Below, one piece after another: positions 29,433-37,398 of a stretch of DNA of 37,398 nt. Both the position numbers and the translations under genes were made by a program. Location of the stretch: contig NW_005434556.1 of NCBI RefSeq assembly GCF_000315625.1, positions 44,579 to 81,976 of the forward strand, in the 5' to 3' direction. This stretch comes from Guillardia theta CCMP2712. Taxonomy: Eukaryota; Cryptophyceae; Pyrenomonadales; Geminigeraceae. The notes under the pieces were generated by a model that saw only the letters and a program-made list of their open reading frames with translations, had not been told where the DNA came from and made no database searches. Within the stretch, counting starts at the first letter, position 1. Every line of letters starts with the position of its first letter.

Positions 29433-31833
29433 GCCGTCTGGTGTGCGGTACCGGTGAGGGTCGGGCTGGGGTAGTGAGAGGGACGCGCAGGGGGTACAGA
29501 GAGGGCAGAAGGAGGGGTAGGGGCGGAGTGTACCGTGGGGAGGGGTAGGGGGGGGGTGGAGAAAAAGGCGGGAAGATGAAAGTTTGTGGGTTGGTAGGGG
29601 AGGGCTATCACAGCTATGACCTGATAGAGGTCTGCTACGAGCTGTCCTAGGACCCGGGGCCTGTCGGGCGGGCCCAACAACCCGAGAGAGGCAGTAGAGT
29701 CAAGGACAAGGTTGAGTGTGACCCGTCAGGGTAGGAGATGACGGACACACAGCACTCGCTCCTTCACCACCGGCACTCTCACTCTTGTATGATCCCCTCG
29801 GTGCGAAACCCACGATACAGCCACACGCTCAGCTCAGGGCACGAGCTGCTGTCGGTATCGGTGAGGTGCAGATGCGTCGAGTCCGCGTGTGGGTCGAGGA
29901 CCGCGTTCCCAAGAAGCTCAAAGGGTCATGAGGACGCAACACAACAGCAGTGTGTTGTGACGATGGCGAGTGTGATCAAAGAGTGAGAGAGAGGCAGAGC
30001 AGGAGGTGTGTTTTATTTGAGAGAAGATGCCGAGATCGTCTCAGTGCCAATGAGTTGCAAATGACAAAGAAAGCGGGACTTTCAGATCAGGATTGAGAGA
30101 AAGGGAAATGAGTCAGCGATAGTTTCCTGATGCTGGTCTGTGATGGAGAGAGGGTCGCCCAGTGGCAGAGCAGCGGCAATAGTCAACGCACCCGCAGAGA
30201 GCCAGAGCCAGAGAGAGCACACAGGACCCCCGTCCTTCTCCTGACCAAGTGCGGGGAAAGGACCCCTCATCAGTACTGCTCGTACGCCAACATGGATTGG
30301 AGGAAAGCCAACTCTTCGTCGTCATCTCTCAACATGGTACCACCCCGTCTCACTGAGCTCCTTGGCCAGAGGAGCCTCGCGAGATAAGCTAGAGAGTTGC
30401 TACTCTATCAGCACTACTACCCCCGGGTGCTACCTCAGAGCTAAGAGTCTACAGCTGACTACCGGTGCTCTTGAGCTCGATTCACACTTGACTCCAAAGG
30501 TCAGCTGGCGTGCTCACCGACCTTACTTGGCAGGAATCAGAGCCAACCGTCGTCACACCAGCATCTCGATCCATGGTGACAAGCAAGTCACAACAGAGCG
30601 ATACTCTAGCGTACTTGAAGGAGGGTCTATCCCCTCCCTACCCTCCTCCAGCCCCAGCCGCCAGGTGTGAGGGAGGGGGTTGACGGGAGGTCTAGGGGTA
30701 GGGAGGGAGATAGGGACGGGAGAGGAGAGCAGGCAAGACAAAGAGGCAGGGGGGAAGTCAAACGGCTCATGCTCGATGCCTCAACGCAACGGGGATAGGA
30801 GAACACACACAAGCGTTGAGGGAAGCACAAGGGAAACTCGTCGCAAGGCTCACCCGAGACGTGGCTCCCTTCATAGTCCAGCTCCCCAAGCGACAGAGGC
30901 CCTCGGGTCTTGCCCCTTCCATCCCCTCACTCCATTCTTACACCTCACATGCCTTGCTCTCCTTCCTTCCTCCGCGGCAAGAGCTAAGCACACCCCTGCA
31001 TTCCCCTGCTGCAGACCAGGTAGGGTCTGTGCCCCGGTGCGACCCAAGGAGACGACGAGGCAGTCCTTGAGGTGCTTCAGAGGGTCCTTGCGAGGCTTGA
31101 GACCCGGTTGTTCTCCTGCTTGCTACCACCCCCCTCGCCTCCACAAGCCCCGTCACACCCCTGCTTCCACCCCGAAGGAGGCCGCAGGGTCCTCAGCCGG
31201 CAGGGGTGTTCCGTGTAGGGAACACCGGTAGGGCCGTTGGCCGGGGCCTGACAGCAGGGCCCCGTCAGGGTCCCTCCCCACAGACGGGTACCGCAATGGA
31301 GGCCGGCAAGGGGGGGGGAGATAGGTAGGGTAGGGAAGTGAAGTAGACGTCATCGAGCTGCGTTGACTAGATCACTACCAGCATGCGCTCGTCTCTCCTG
31401 CTCGCTAGCACATGACCAGCACTTGCTCGCGTGCCTGGTGCTGGTGCCGGGTAGATTGCGGGAGATCGTAGACGGATGGCGGTACGGACATGGAGGACGT
31501 CGGCATGGCGCGGTGTGAGACAGGCAGGCCTGCATGGGTCTGCTGGAATCGATCGACTGCGTGGAGCAGCCGCACGAGCGTCCTCCTCCTCTACGCGCGC
31601 AGGGGGCAAGAAGCGTGAGGCTGCTCGAAGGCTCCTTGCCTTGCGTGCAGGAGCTCCGTCGGTGGAGGGTCTTGATCGTGAGAGAAGCCCCACCCCTTGC
31701 GTCCGGTGGACATGATCTGTACCTCCACCATCAGACCTCGAGGAGGTGTGCGGTATGAGCCTTGGCGTAGGGATAGCTCCTCGACTAGTGTCCATGCCGG
31801 AGCTGACTGCGGTGTAGGGATGACTCAACGCAC

Positions 31834-32087
31834 GGCAGCTCTCGCTCGACCCATCCCCTTCCCGTGACACCTTGCTTGTGCTCCCTCCTGCCTCCTTCCG
31901 TCCAGCTCTCGTCTCCCTACCAGCCTCCTGCTGCGCCTTAGTCGAGTCTTTGCTCAGACCCTTGGCAGGTGATATGCAAGGGGCCGGCGGCGGCAGAGTC
32001 TTCGCGCTCTTCCCGGCTTGGACATGCTTGAGGCTGGGACGAGGGGGAGGTTTGTTTCAGAGAGGCAGACTCCGGCTTGGGATCTGA
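31834..32087 (-). pseudogene. CEP162 exon-6 fragment, unit 7
   Basis: Copy of the CEP162-like exon-6 segment. It keeps CTCTCGCTCGACCC like the gene and unit 6, has the TTTG insertion, and GAGGCTGGGAC in place of GAGGCCGGGAC. Confidence 0.85.
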
Positions 32088-32307
32088 GGCCCTTGCCCAC
32101 GACGAGCTTCTCGCGACGACATCTACAAGCCTTGTAGGCGGCAAGCAAGCGCCACTCCTAGCAGACTGACGGCTGACGACAGGCCCGGTCAAGCAGAGCC
32201 AGACCGTCTCCCACTATCCCTGCTACTCGTGCGCTAGAGGCCGGGTGAGCATGGTGCAGATGTCTGTCTTTCGCGTGCTCTTCATGTACAAGCCCTGGTC
32301 TAGAGTC

Positions 32308-33189
32308 CTACCGACTCTCTCTACGGGACGGTCGGGACTGACGAGCCGGGGCCGGGCGTCCGATCGACCTACACTCGAAGCATTGCGATCGCTGCTGGGC
32401 GTGCTGGCAGAGCACTATCTCTCCTGCACTCCCGGCGAAGAGAGCGGCGAGGTCGGTGCCGGCAGAGAGCATGTGGGCGACGTCTGGCGGGGGCTGGGGG
32501 CCGAGGCAGGCGGGGGAGATTGCAGCGGGAGACAGCCTGCAGTCCTTGCATGTAGATCGCCTCCGCCCATGGATGCAGATGCTGGCTCCCCCGCACTCCT
32601 TGCACTGGGATCGCCTCCGCCCATGGATGCAGATGCTGGCTCCCCCGCACTCCTTGCATGTAGATCGCTCCCGCCCATGGGCACAGATGCTGGCTCCCCC
32701 GCACTCCTTGCACTGAGATCGTCTCCGCCCATGGGTACAGATGCTGGCTCCCCCGCACTCCTTGCATGTAGATCGTATCCGCCCATGGGCACAGATGCTG
32801 GCTCCCCCGCACTCCTTGCACTTAGCTCGCTCCCGCCCATGGGTACAGATGCTGGCTCCCCCGCACTCCTTGCACTTAGCTCGCTCCCGCCCATGGGTAC
32901 AGATGCTGGCTCCCCCGCACTCCTTGCATCGAGATCGCTTGCGCTGATGGATGCAGATGCTGGCTCCCCCGCACTCCTTGCACTGAGATCGCTCCCGCCC
33001 GTGCTCGCATGCCTTCCCGGATCCTGACTGCTTTCTTCCCCCTCCCGGCTGGGCCTCGCCTGCAGCCAGCTTCGTCTCGTGGGCTCCTCCTGGCCCCGCG
33101 GAGCTCTCTGTCCTCGCTCGCTTGCTGCGAGGGCGGGAGGGGCTGGAGGAGCCTCGCGCCATGTCTCGCGTCAGGATCAGCGCAAACAT
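32308..33189 (-). CDS. Cys/His 18-residue-module protein, copy 7 (9 modules, upstream exons lost)
   Basis: 293 residues with the long C-terminus. Variable order: E-SQ, K-SR, E-AK, E-AK, I-ST, R-SQ, E-ST, R-SQ, R-ST. The second module is HQRKRSR, like the HQRLRSR at the same place in copy 3. The main exon is intact, but the array ends within the upstream exon. Unless an internal ATG (33189 or 33159) is used, this copy is a 5'-truncated gene. Confidence 0.6.
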   Translation of the reverse strand: MFALILTRDMARGSSSPSRPRSKRARTESSAGPGGAHETKLAAGEAQPGGGRKQSGSGKACEHGRERSQCKECGGASICIHQRKRSRCKECGGASICTHGRERAKCKECGGASICTHGRERAKCKECGGASICAHGRIRSTCKECGGASICTHGRRRSQCKECGGASICAHGRERSTCKECGGASICIHGRRRSQCKECGGASICIHGRRRSTCKDCRLSPAAISPACLGPQPPPDVAHMLSAGTDLAALFAGSAGEIVLCQHAQQRSQCFECRSIGRPAPARQSRPSRRESR

Positions 33190-33440
33190 GCCGTCTGGTG
33201 TGCGGTACCGGTGAGGGTCGGGCTGGGGTAGTGAGAGGGACGCGCAGGGGGTACAGAGGGGGAAGAAGGAGGGGTAGAGGGTACGGGTGTGAGGGGGTAG
33301 CGAGGTATACCGGGGTAGGGGCGGAGGGTACCGGTGGGTGTGTGTGGAGAAAAAGGCGGGAAGATGAAAGTTTGTGGGTTGGTAGGGGAGGGTATCACAG
33401 CTATGACCTGATCGAGGTCTGCTACGAGGTGTCCTAGGAC

Positions 33441-33475
33441 CCGGGTCAAAAAACTTTATTATAAACTTGACCCGG
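33441..33475. other. Perfect 9-bp inverted repeat at the array boundary
   Basis: Arms CCGGGTCAA (33441-33449) and TTGACCCGG (33467-33475) around a 17-base AT-rich loop. The left arm begins exactly where homology to the other units ends. Confidence 0.8.
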
Positions 33476-33527
33476 CGGGCCGGGACTCTCAACAAAATAT
33501 GGCCCGCGATCTGAGTCATCAGTTTAC

Positions 33528-33535
33528 TATAAAAG
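33528..33535 (+). promoter_or_regulatory. TATA-box-like sequence
   Basis: TATAAAAG in the unique flank, oriented toward the plus-strand RING gene but about 500-600 bases from its exons. Only suggestive. Confidence 0.2.
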
Positions 33536-33761
33536 CCCTAGGAATTGCTAGGAAGGTCCTAGCCTGTACACTTATTGGTCGTAGAGAGGATGCACTAGTG
33601 GTTCTAGGAAGGTCTTATCGCCTGTAGGGTTGCTATATCCAGCTGTAGGAGGGAACAACATGGCGAAAGAAATGGTAATGCAAGCAAGGGGAGCAAGGAG
33701 GAGGCAGAATGGGTAGGGAGGAGGCAGGGAAGATGATGAAAGGGATGGTAAATGATGGGAG

Positions 33762-33813
33762 AAGGGAAGGGAAGGGAAGGGAAGGGATGGGATGGGATGA
33801 GATGGGATGGGAA
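33762..33813. repeat. GGGAAG / GGGAT simple repeat
   Basis: A purine-rich run of GGGAA units followed by GGGAT units. Non-coding. Confidence 0.85.
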
Positions 33814-34159
33814 GCACCCCAACTAATTCCTACGTCTCTCAGGACAAAAACAACAAACTTGAAGCTGGCGCGTTAAAGCTGAAAGAAAATCATGAATGTA
33901 GCATGTTCTCATTCACAAGGAGAATGATACACTGAGTGAAACCCAAGATCTTTCGGAAAGCATGAAATCTCTGGTATAGTTTGATGATGGAAGTTTGATG
34001 AGTAACTGAGTATACGTGTGTAAGGCGAGAGCAAAGACTGCATCGTTGTTTCGGATTTTTCTCGTGAGTTTGTTTCAATGCTCAAAGACACATGCATCAT
34101 TTCCTCCGGATCGAAGAGCAGACTCATCTTTGTCGACAGCTTCACTTTCTTTCTTTCAG

Positions 34160-36582
34160 ATGCAACCTTTATTTGTGAACGTGGGCAATCGAACGAGGTT
34201 TTACTTCAACATGAGATTGGGCGTCTCGGAATCATTCGCAAACTTTGATCAAGCACGGATCATGTTCACAGGACCGAGTCGGACAAGCTCGATCATCACC
34301 TGGATCTCCAAGTCGCGGAGTGTCTTGGGAAGCCAGAGACAGTTCGCTTCCTCAACTTGGTTTGAAGACACAGACGAGGGGGGGCCCTGGGTCGTCGAGA
34401 AGTTGGTCTTGTATGATACGAATGCTAACGGAGTCCTGTGAGTGAGCTTCCATCCTCATCCTCATCCTCATCCTCATCCTCATCCTCATCCTCATCCTCC
34501 CTCTCCCCTTTCATCCTCATCCGCACTCTCCCCTTTCATCCTCATCCTCCCTCTCCATCCTCCCTCTCCCCTGGAGCGTTTCATTTTGTTTCCTTCTTGC
34601 CGACCAAGTCCCGTCTTATCGTTGAGATATTGATTTCTCACCTCCCATCTTCAGGTTCACCCGACAGGTCTTAGCACAAATGGCAGACAGAGTGAACTTG
34701 ACAGTGTACGTGTGGACTCAGTATATGACCAACTGCTCCGCTGTTAAGGATTCGCCATGTACCGCTAGCGGTGGTCATTGCATCGATCGACAACTCGTTG
34801 CTGGCTTGATGGTAGAATGATCTTTTCTGGAGAGCAGGAGCTCTCTTGCCTGACCGTTTCATGTGATCAGCCCATGTCTCTTTGCTCTTGCTCTGGAGAG
34901 AATCTCTGGAGTGACAGTCAGATGTGCATAGATATACAGCAGGCGGCAACGTACAACAGCCAGGGTGAGTGAAGTAGTTCCTTGCCCCTTCTATAGCTTA
35001 CAGGCCTCCAGTCGACCCGTCAAGCCCATTGCCGCAAGACATGAAACCATCATCCGGCTCGAGCCAGGTTGGGGGTCAGTGGGTTTCAAACTCTTCGAGC
35101 ACTGGTAGCTGCTAAGATAGTAATGAAGTCCGGAGAACTGATGGGATTCGCGCAGGAAATACAGTCGCAACGAGCTTGAGGGTCGACGACAGTCCTCCTA
35201 CTTCAAGTGTCGCGAACCTCCTGCAGATCTTAGGGCTCTCAGTGGTTCGTAACAGCTCAGTCTTCCCTCTCTCCCCCACTCTCTCCCTCACTCTCTCCGT
35301 TCCCCCCTAACCCCCTCTTCTCGCTCACAAGGCTACTGCAGATGATTCTGTTCCTGATCTATGCGGTGTACCTCACTTCGACACGGCTACAGGCCATCAA
35401 GCAGCTTTTCTTCTACCGCCGACCTTCCCGAGCGATGGTGAGAGGGTTGAACCCTCCTCATTCGCTTATCCTTCTGCAGCGTCGGCCGCAAGACTCCTTC
35501 TCTCACTTCGACCTGCCGCGCGTCCCCGGCAGGCAGAGCTCGTCCCTTCGGCGTTCCAGCAACTGGTGAGTGATTTCCTCTCCTTGTATCGGAGATGACC
35601 GCACTCGGGCAGGATGGATAACGACAGGAGGGAGAGGATGGATAACGACAGGAGGGAGACCTCTCGGCCAGACTTCTTTCCTACTTCATCCTCCAGGAGG
35701 CATCTCAGCGACCTTGAATCTCAACTTCCTCGGGCTTCCATGCTCCTTCCTCCTCCCCCTCCTCCCGTCTCGCTTCCTCCTCATCTCCTTCCTGGCGCGG
35801 TTCCTTCGAGGAGCACTGGAGGAAAAACAGCTGAGTGCTGCATCTGCTTCGAAGAAAGGGAGCAAGCACGCCTTCTGGTCTGCAATCTTGATCATATCTC
35901 CTCGTCCTCTCTTCTTCTCTTTCCTCTTCCTCTCTTCTTCTCTTTCCTCTTCCTCTCTTCTTCTCTTTCCTCGTCCTCTCTTCTTCTCTTTCCTCTTCCT
36001 CTCTTGTTCTCTTTGCTCGTCCTCTCTTCTTCTCTTTGCTCGTCCTCTCTTCTTCTCTTTCCTCTTCCTCTCTTCTTCTCTTTGCTCGTCCTCTCTTGTT
36101 CTCTTTGCTCCTCCTCTCTTCTTCTCTTTGCTCGTCCTCTCTTCTTCTCTTTGCTCGTCCTCTCTTGTTCTCTTTGCTCGTCCTCTCTTGTTCTCTTTGC
36201 TCGTCCTCTCTTCTTCTCTTTGCTCGTCCTCTCTTCTTCTCTTTGCTCGTCCTCTCTTGTTCTCTTTGCTCGTCCTCTCTTCTTCTCTTTGCTCGTCCTC
36301 TCTTGTTCTCTTTGCTCGTCCTCTCTTCTTCTCTTTGCTCGTCCTCTCTTCTTCTCTTTGCTCGTCCTCTCTTCTTCTCTTCCTCCTTCTCGTTGTTCGC
36401 ATTATGATGCTTCTCCCTCCTCTTTCTCCTCTTCTCCTTCCTCTGACCCGCTCGTTCAGCCGTGTGGCCATTCAGACATCTGCTACGAATGCGCAGAGCA
36501 CATCAAGAAAGCTGCTGGTTCCTGTCCCATCTGCAGAGTGAAAATCGCATCCGTTGTCCGAGTCCGCAACAGAAAGAGCTGA
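34160..36582 (+). CDS. Single-pass membrane RING-finger protein, probable E3 ubiquitin ligase
   Basis: Nine in-phase exons: 34160-34437, 34655-34811, 34871-34964, 35012-35074, 35156-35244, 35342-35437, 35480-35565, 35613-35877 and 36460-36582, giving 416 residues from the ATG at 34160 (the true start may be in an earlier exon with a signal peptide). Residues 1-200 look like an ectodomain: sequons NRT, NLT and NCS, and a cluster of Cys from NCSAVKDSPC to SDSQMC. Residues about 214-237 form a transmembrane helix spanning exons 5/6 (LLQILGLSVMILFLIYAVYL). A basic, Ser-rich and Pro-rich cytoplasmic tail follows. The C3HC4 RING uses C363, C366, C378, H380, C384, C387, C398 and C401, close to the C-terminus. 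RINGs of this kind recruit E2 enzymes. The ectodomain family was not recognised. A 24-bp duplication in exon 8 repeats MDNDRRER. Confidence 0.8.
34451..34499. repeat. (CATCCT)n hexamer repeat in intron 1 of the RING gene
   Basis: Eight copies of CATCCT/TCATCC directly after the donor GTGAGTGAG, within intron 34438-34654. The rest of the intron is also pyrimidine-rich. Confidence 0.9.
35898..36375. repeat. 23-bp pyrimidine tandem repeat inside the RING intron
   Basis: About 20 copies of a 23-bp unit of the form CTCTCTTCTTCTCTTTGCTCGTC with C/G and T/G variants. They fill most of intron 35878-36459, between the first Cys pair of the RING and the rest. Because 23 is not a multiple of 3, all plus-strand frames cycle through the same Leu/Ser/Phe words and stay open. 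Confidence 0.9.
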
Positions 36583-36984
36583 TCTTTTGCTGTCATCTGT
36601 GATTCTTCTTCGTCCTCCCCCTCCCCCCCCTCTCTCCTCCTTGCAACTTCCTCTTCCCGTCTGTGGTCTACCCATATCACCTCTTTCTCCAAGCTCCACT
36701 TCCTCTCTTCTCCTCCTCCTCCTCCTCCTCCTCCTCTATCCCTCTCCACTTTCTTCACCCCCCTCGTCTCCCTCCTTCATCTGCTTCTTCATTCTCCGCT
36801 CAACTCATGGGGAGATCGATCGCTATGCTTCCCCCTCCCCTCTAAGGTGTGCGGTCACTATCGATTTCTCTCTTGTACTTGTGCTGTAATATACACGTCC
36901 CAATGATTTAGCTCAGTCGAGGGGCAAGAAAACGACGCCGCATCCATTAATGCAGAATCGAGTGTCGACTGAAAAAATGTCGTG
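36583..36984. other. 3' region of the RING gene and intergenic DNA
   Basis: No gene supported. Pyrimidine-rich to 36845, with TCC runs at 36715-36736, then a short AT-richer stretch (TGTAATATACACG at 36885) that could contain the transcript end. No clear AATAAA. Confidence 0.5.
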
Positions 36985-37398
36985 ATGATCAGGATGTCGA
37001 GAATGACGAAGACAGAGGATGAGGAGGGGCAGAGAGAGGAGCGAGAGAGGGGCGAGAGGGAGAGAGAGAGAGGGAGGGAGGAGAGAGTGAGAGAGAGGGA
37101 GGAGGAGATCCAGCAGGAGGATGGAGCAGGCGGAGAACAGAAGATAACCTGGACAGCCATCGAAGAGGAAGCCATCGGCCCAAAGCTCTCCGTGGAAGCA
37201 GCCGCAGATCCTGCCGTCTGTTCAGGTGTGAGAAAGTTTTCAGCTCCTCCTCACCGGCACTCGACTCGCTTGCAAATGGGGTGTGAGAATGGATTGCTCA
37301 CCACCTGCCACCAGAAGTGAGGAGGAGGTGGAGGAGGAGGAGGAGGAGGAGGAGGGAGAGGAGGAGGAGGAGGAGGAGGAGGAGGAGGAGGAGGAGGA
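36985..37398 (+). CDS. Possible first exon of an Arg/Glu-rich protein (partial)
   Basis: From ATG 36985 an open frame begins MIRMSRMTKTEDEEGQ, continues through an Arg/Glu-rich repeat (REER/GERE), then a less biased stretch EQKITWTAIEEEAIGPKLS, and reaches a donor-like TTCAG|GTGTGAG at 37225/37226. No homologue recognised. The purine-rich DNA could produce such a frame by chance, and the rest of the gene would lie beyond the right edge. Confidence 0.3.
37320..37398. repeat. (GGA)n tract at the window's right edge
   Basis: Nearly uninterrupted GGA triplets running to the end of the window, in a non-coding position under the model above. Confidence 0.9.

Larger units (their letters stand above)
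27821..31833. repeat. Tandem unit 6
   Basis: 4.0 kb. The spacer (29940-31833) has the roughly 300-bp segment (31471-31757) and the CTCCTCGACTAG insertion (31770) shared only with unit 2. No long conserved ORF in the spacer. Confidence 0.9.
31834..33443. repeat. Tandem unit 7 (truncated, array right end)
   Basis: The unit stops at GGACCCGGG (33443-33445), inside the candidate exon PRVLG. It therefore lacks the first candidate upstream exon and the whole spacer. A perfect 9-bp inverted repeat straddles the breakpoint. Confidence 0.9.
33444..34159. other. Unique right flank of the array
   Basis: AT-richer, non-repeated DNA. Near-direct repeats CTAGGAAGGTCC (33549) and CTAGGAAGGTCT (33603) occur. 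A possible 5' exon of the plus-strand RING gene ends at 34063, before donor GTGAGTTT and the intron 34064-34159. Its codons (KTASLFRIFL) could encode part of a signal peptide, but no ATG is in frame after the stop at 34007. No other gene seen. Confidence 0.5.

Noticed and set aside
10511-33189. Assignment of the Cys/His modules to the EsV-1-7 repeat family known from brown algae and their virus
   Set aside because: The spacing I remember for that family (C-x4-C-x16-C-x2-H) does not fit C-x2-C-x5-C-x-H seen here.
10072-33443. Array units as a transposable element family
   Set aside because: No terminal repeats, target-site duplications, transposase or reverse transcriptase were seen. Units are strictly head to tail and contain a fragment of the adjacent gene, which fits local tandem duplication.
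35686-36471. Minus-strand ORF of 261 residues rich in Arg/Glu/Lys
   Set aside because: Antisense of the 23-bp pyrimidine repeat in the RING intron. It is open only because of base composition.
34160-36582. RING gene read as one exon through 35614-36582 with poly-Leu/Ser insertion
   Set aside because: It would split the RING with about 190 low-complexity residues. GT-AG sites at 35878 and 36459 restore a canonical domain in phase.
1-37398. tRNA, rRNA or other structured RNA genes
   Set aside because: Reading both strands I saw no tRNA arms or rRNA-like conserved stretches. A covariance-model scan (tRNAscan-SE, Rfam) would be decisive and was not possible.

Overview
The window looks like nuclear DNA of a eukaryotic alga or similar protist. 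Genes are split by many short GT-AG introns (about 41-160 bases in most cases, donors such as GTGAGT or GTAAG). TCC/GGA triplet tracts are abundant in exons and introns, and no bacterial operon signals are visible. The style and the Cys/His-rich repeat proteins remind me of the cryptophyte Guillardia theta, but that is an impression from memory and was not checked.

Layout. (1) 1-3730, minus strand: the 5' part of a large unrecognised gene whose low-complexity tracts encode poly-Glu, poly-Gly and poly-Ser; it runs off the left edge. (2) 4042-9912, minus strand: a 14-exon gene whose exons join in phase into a coiled-coil protein of about 1530 residues. I recognise it as a CEP162 (KIAA1009/QN1) homologue, a centriole distal-end protein needed for cilium assembly. 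One of its introns consists almost wholly of a 51-bp tandem repeat. (3) 10072-33443: seven head-to-tail units of 3.1-4.0 kb (the last truncated). Each unit carries a minus-strand gene for a Cys/His-repeat protein built from 18-residue modules (C-x2-C-x5-C-x-H-x6), plus a fragment copied from exon 6 of the neighbouring CEP162 gene. Module number varies from 3 to 15, always in whole 54-bp steps, and the differences between modules concentrate in a few residues just after the zinc-ligand His. Shared deletions and insertions show that units 5-7 correspond to units 1-3, so a block of four units was itself duplicated. (4) 34160-36582, plus strand: a nine-exon gene for a single-pass membrane protein with a Cys-containing, N-glycosylatable ectodomain and a C-terminal C3HC4 RING, probably a membrane E3 ubiquitin ligase. 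A 582-bp intron filled with a 23-bp pyrimidine repeat splits the RING. (5) 36985-37398, plus strand: the possible start of another gene rich in Arg and Glu.

The most interesting system is the tandem array. It is a young family of modular, probably zinc-binding, basic repeat proteins with a constant scaffold and recurrently swapped variable positions. The architecture invites comparison with programmable repeat binders, although no ligand can be inferred from sequence. The array lies directly upstream of the CEP162 gene and contains pieces of it, so it probably arose locally.
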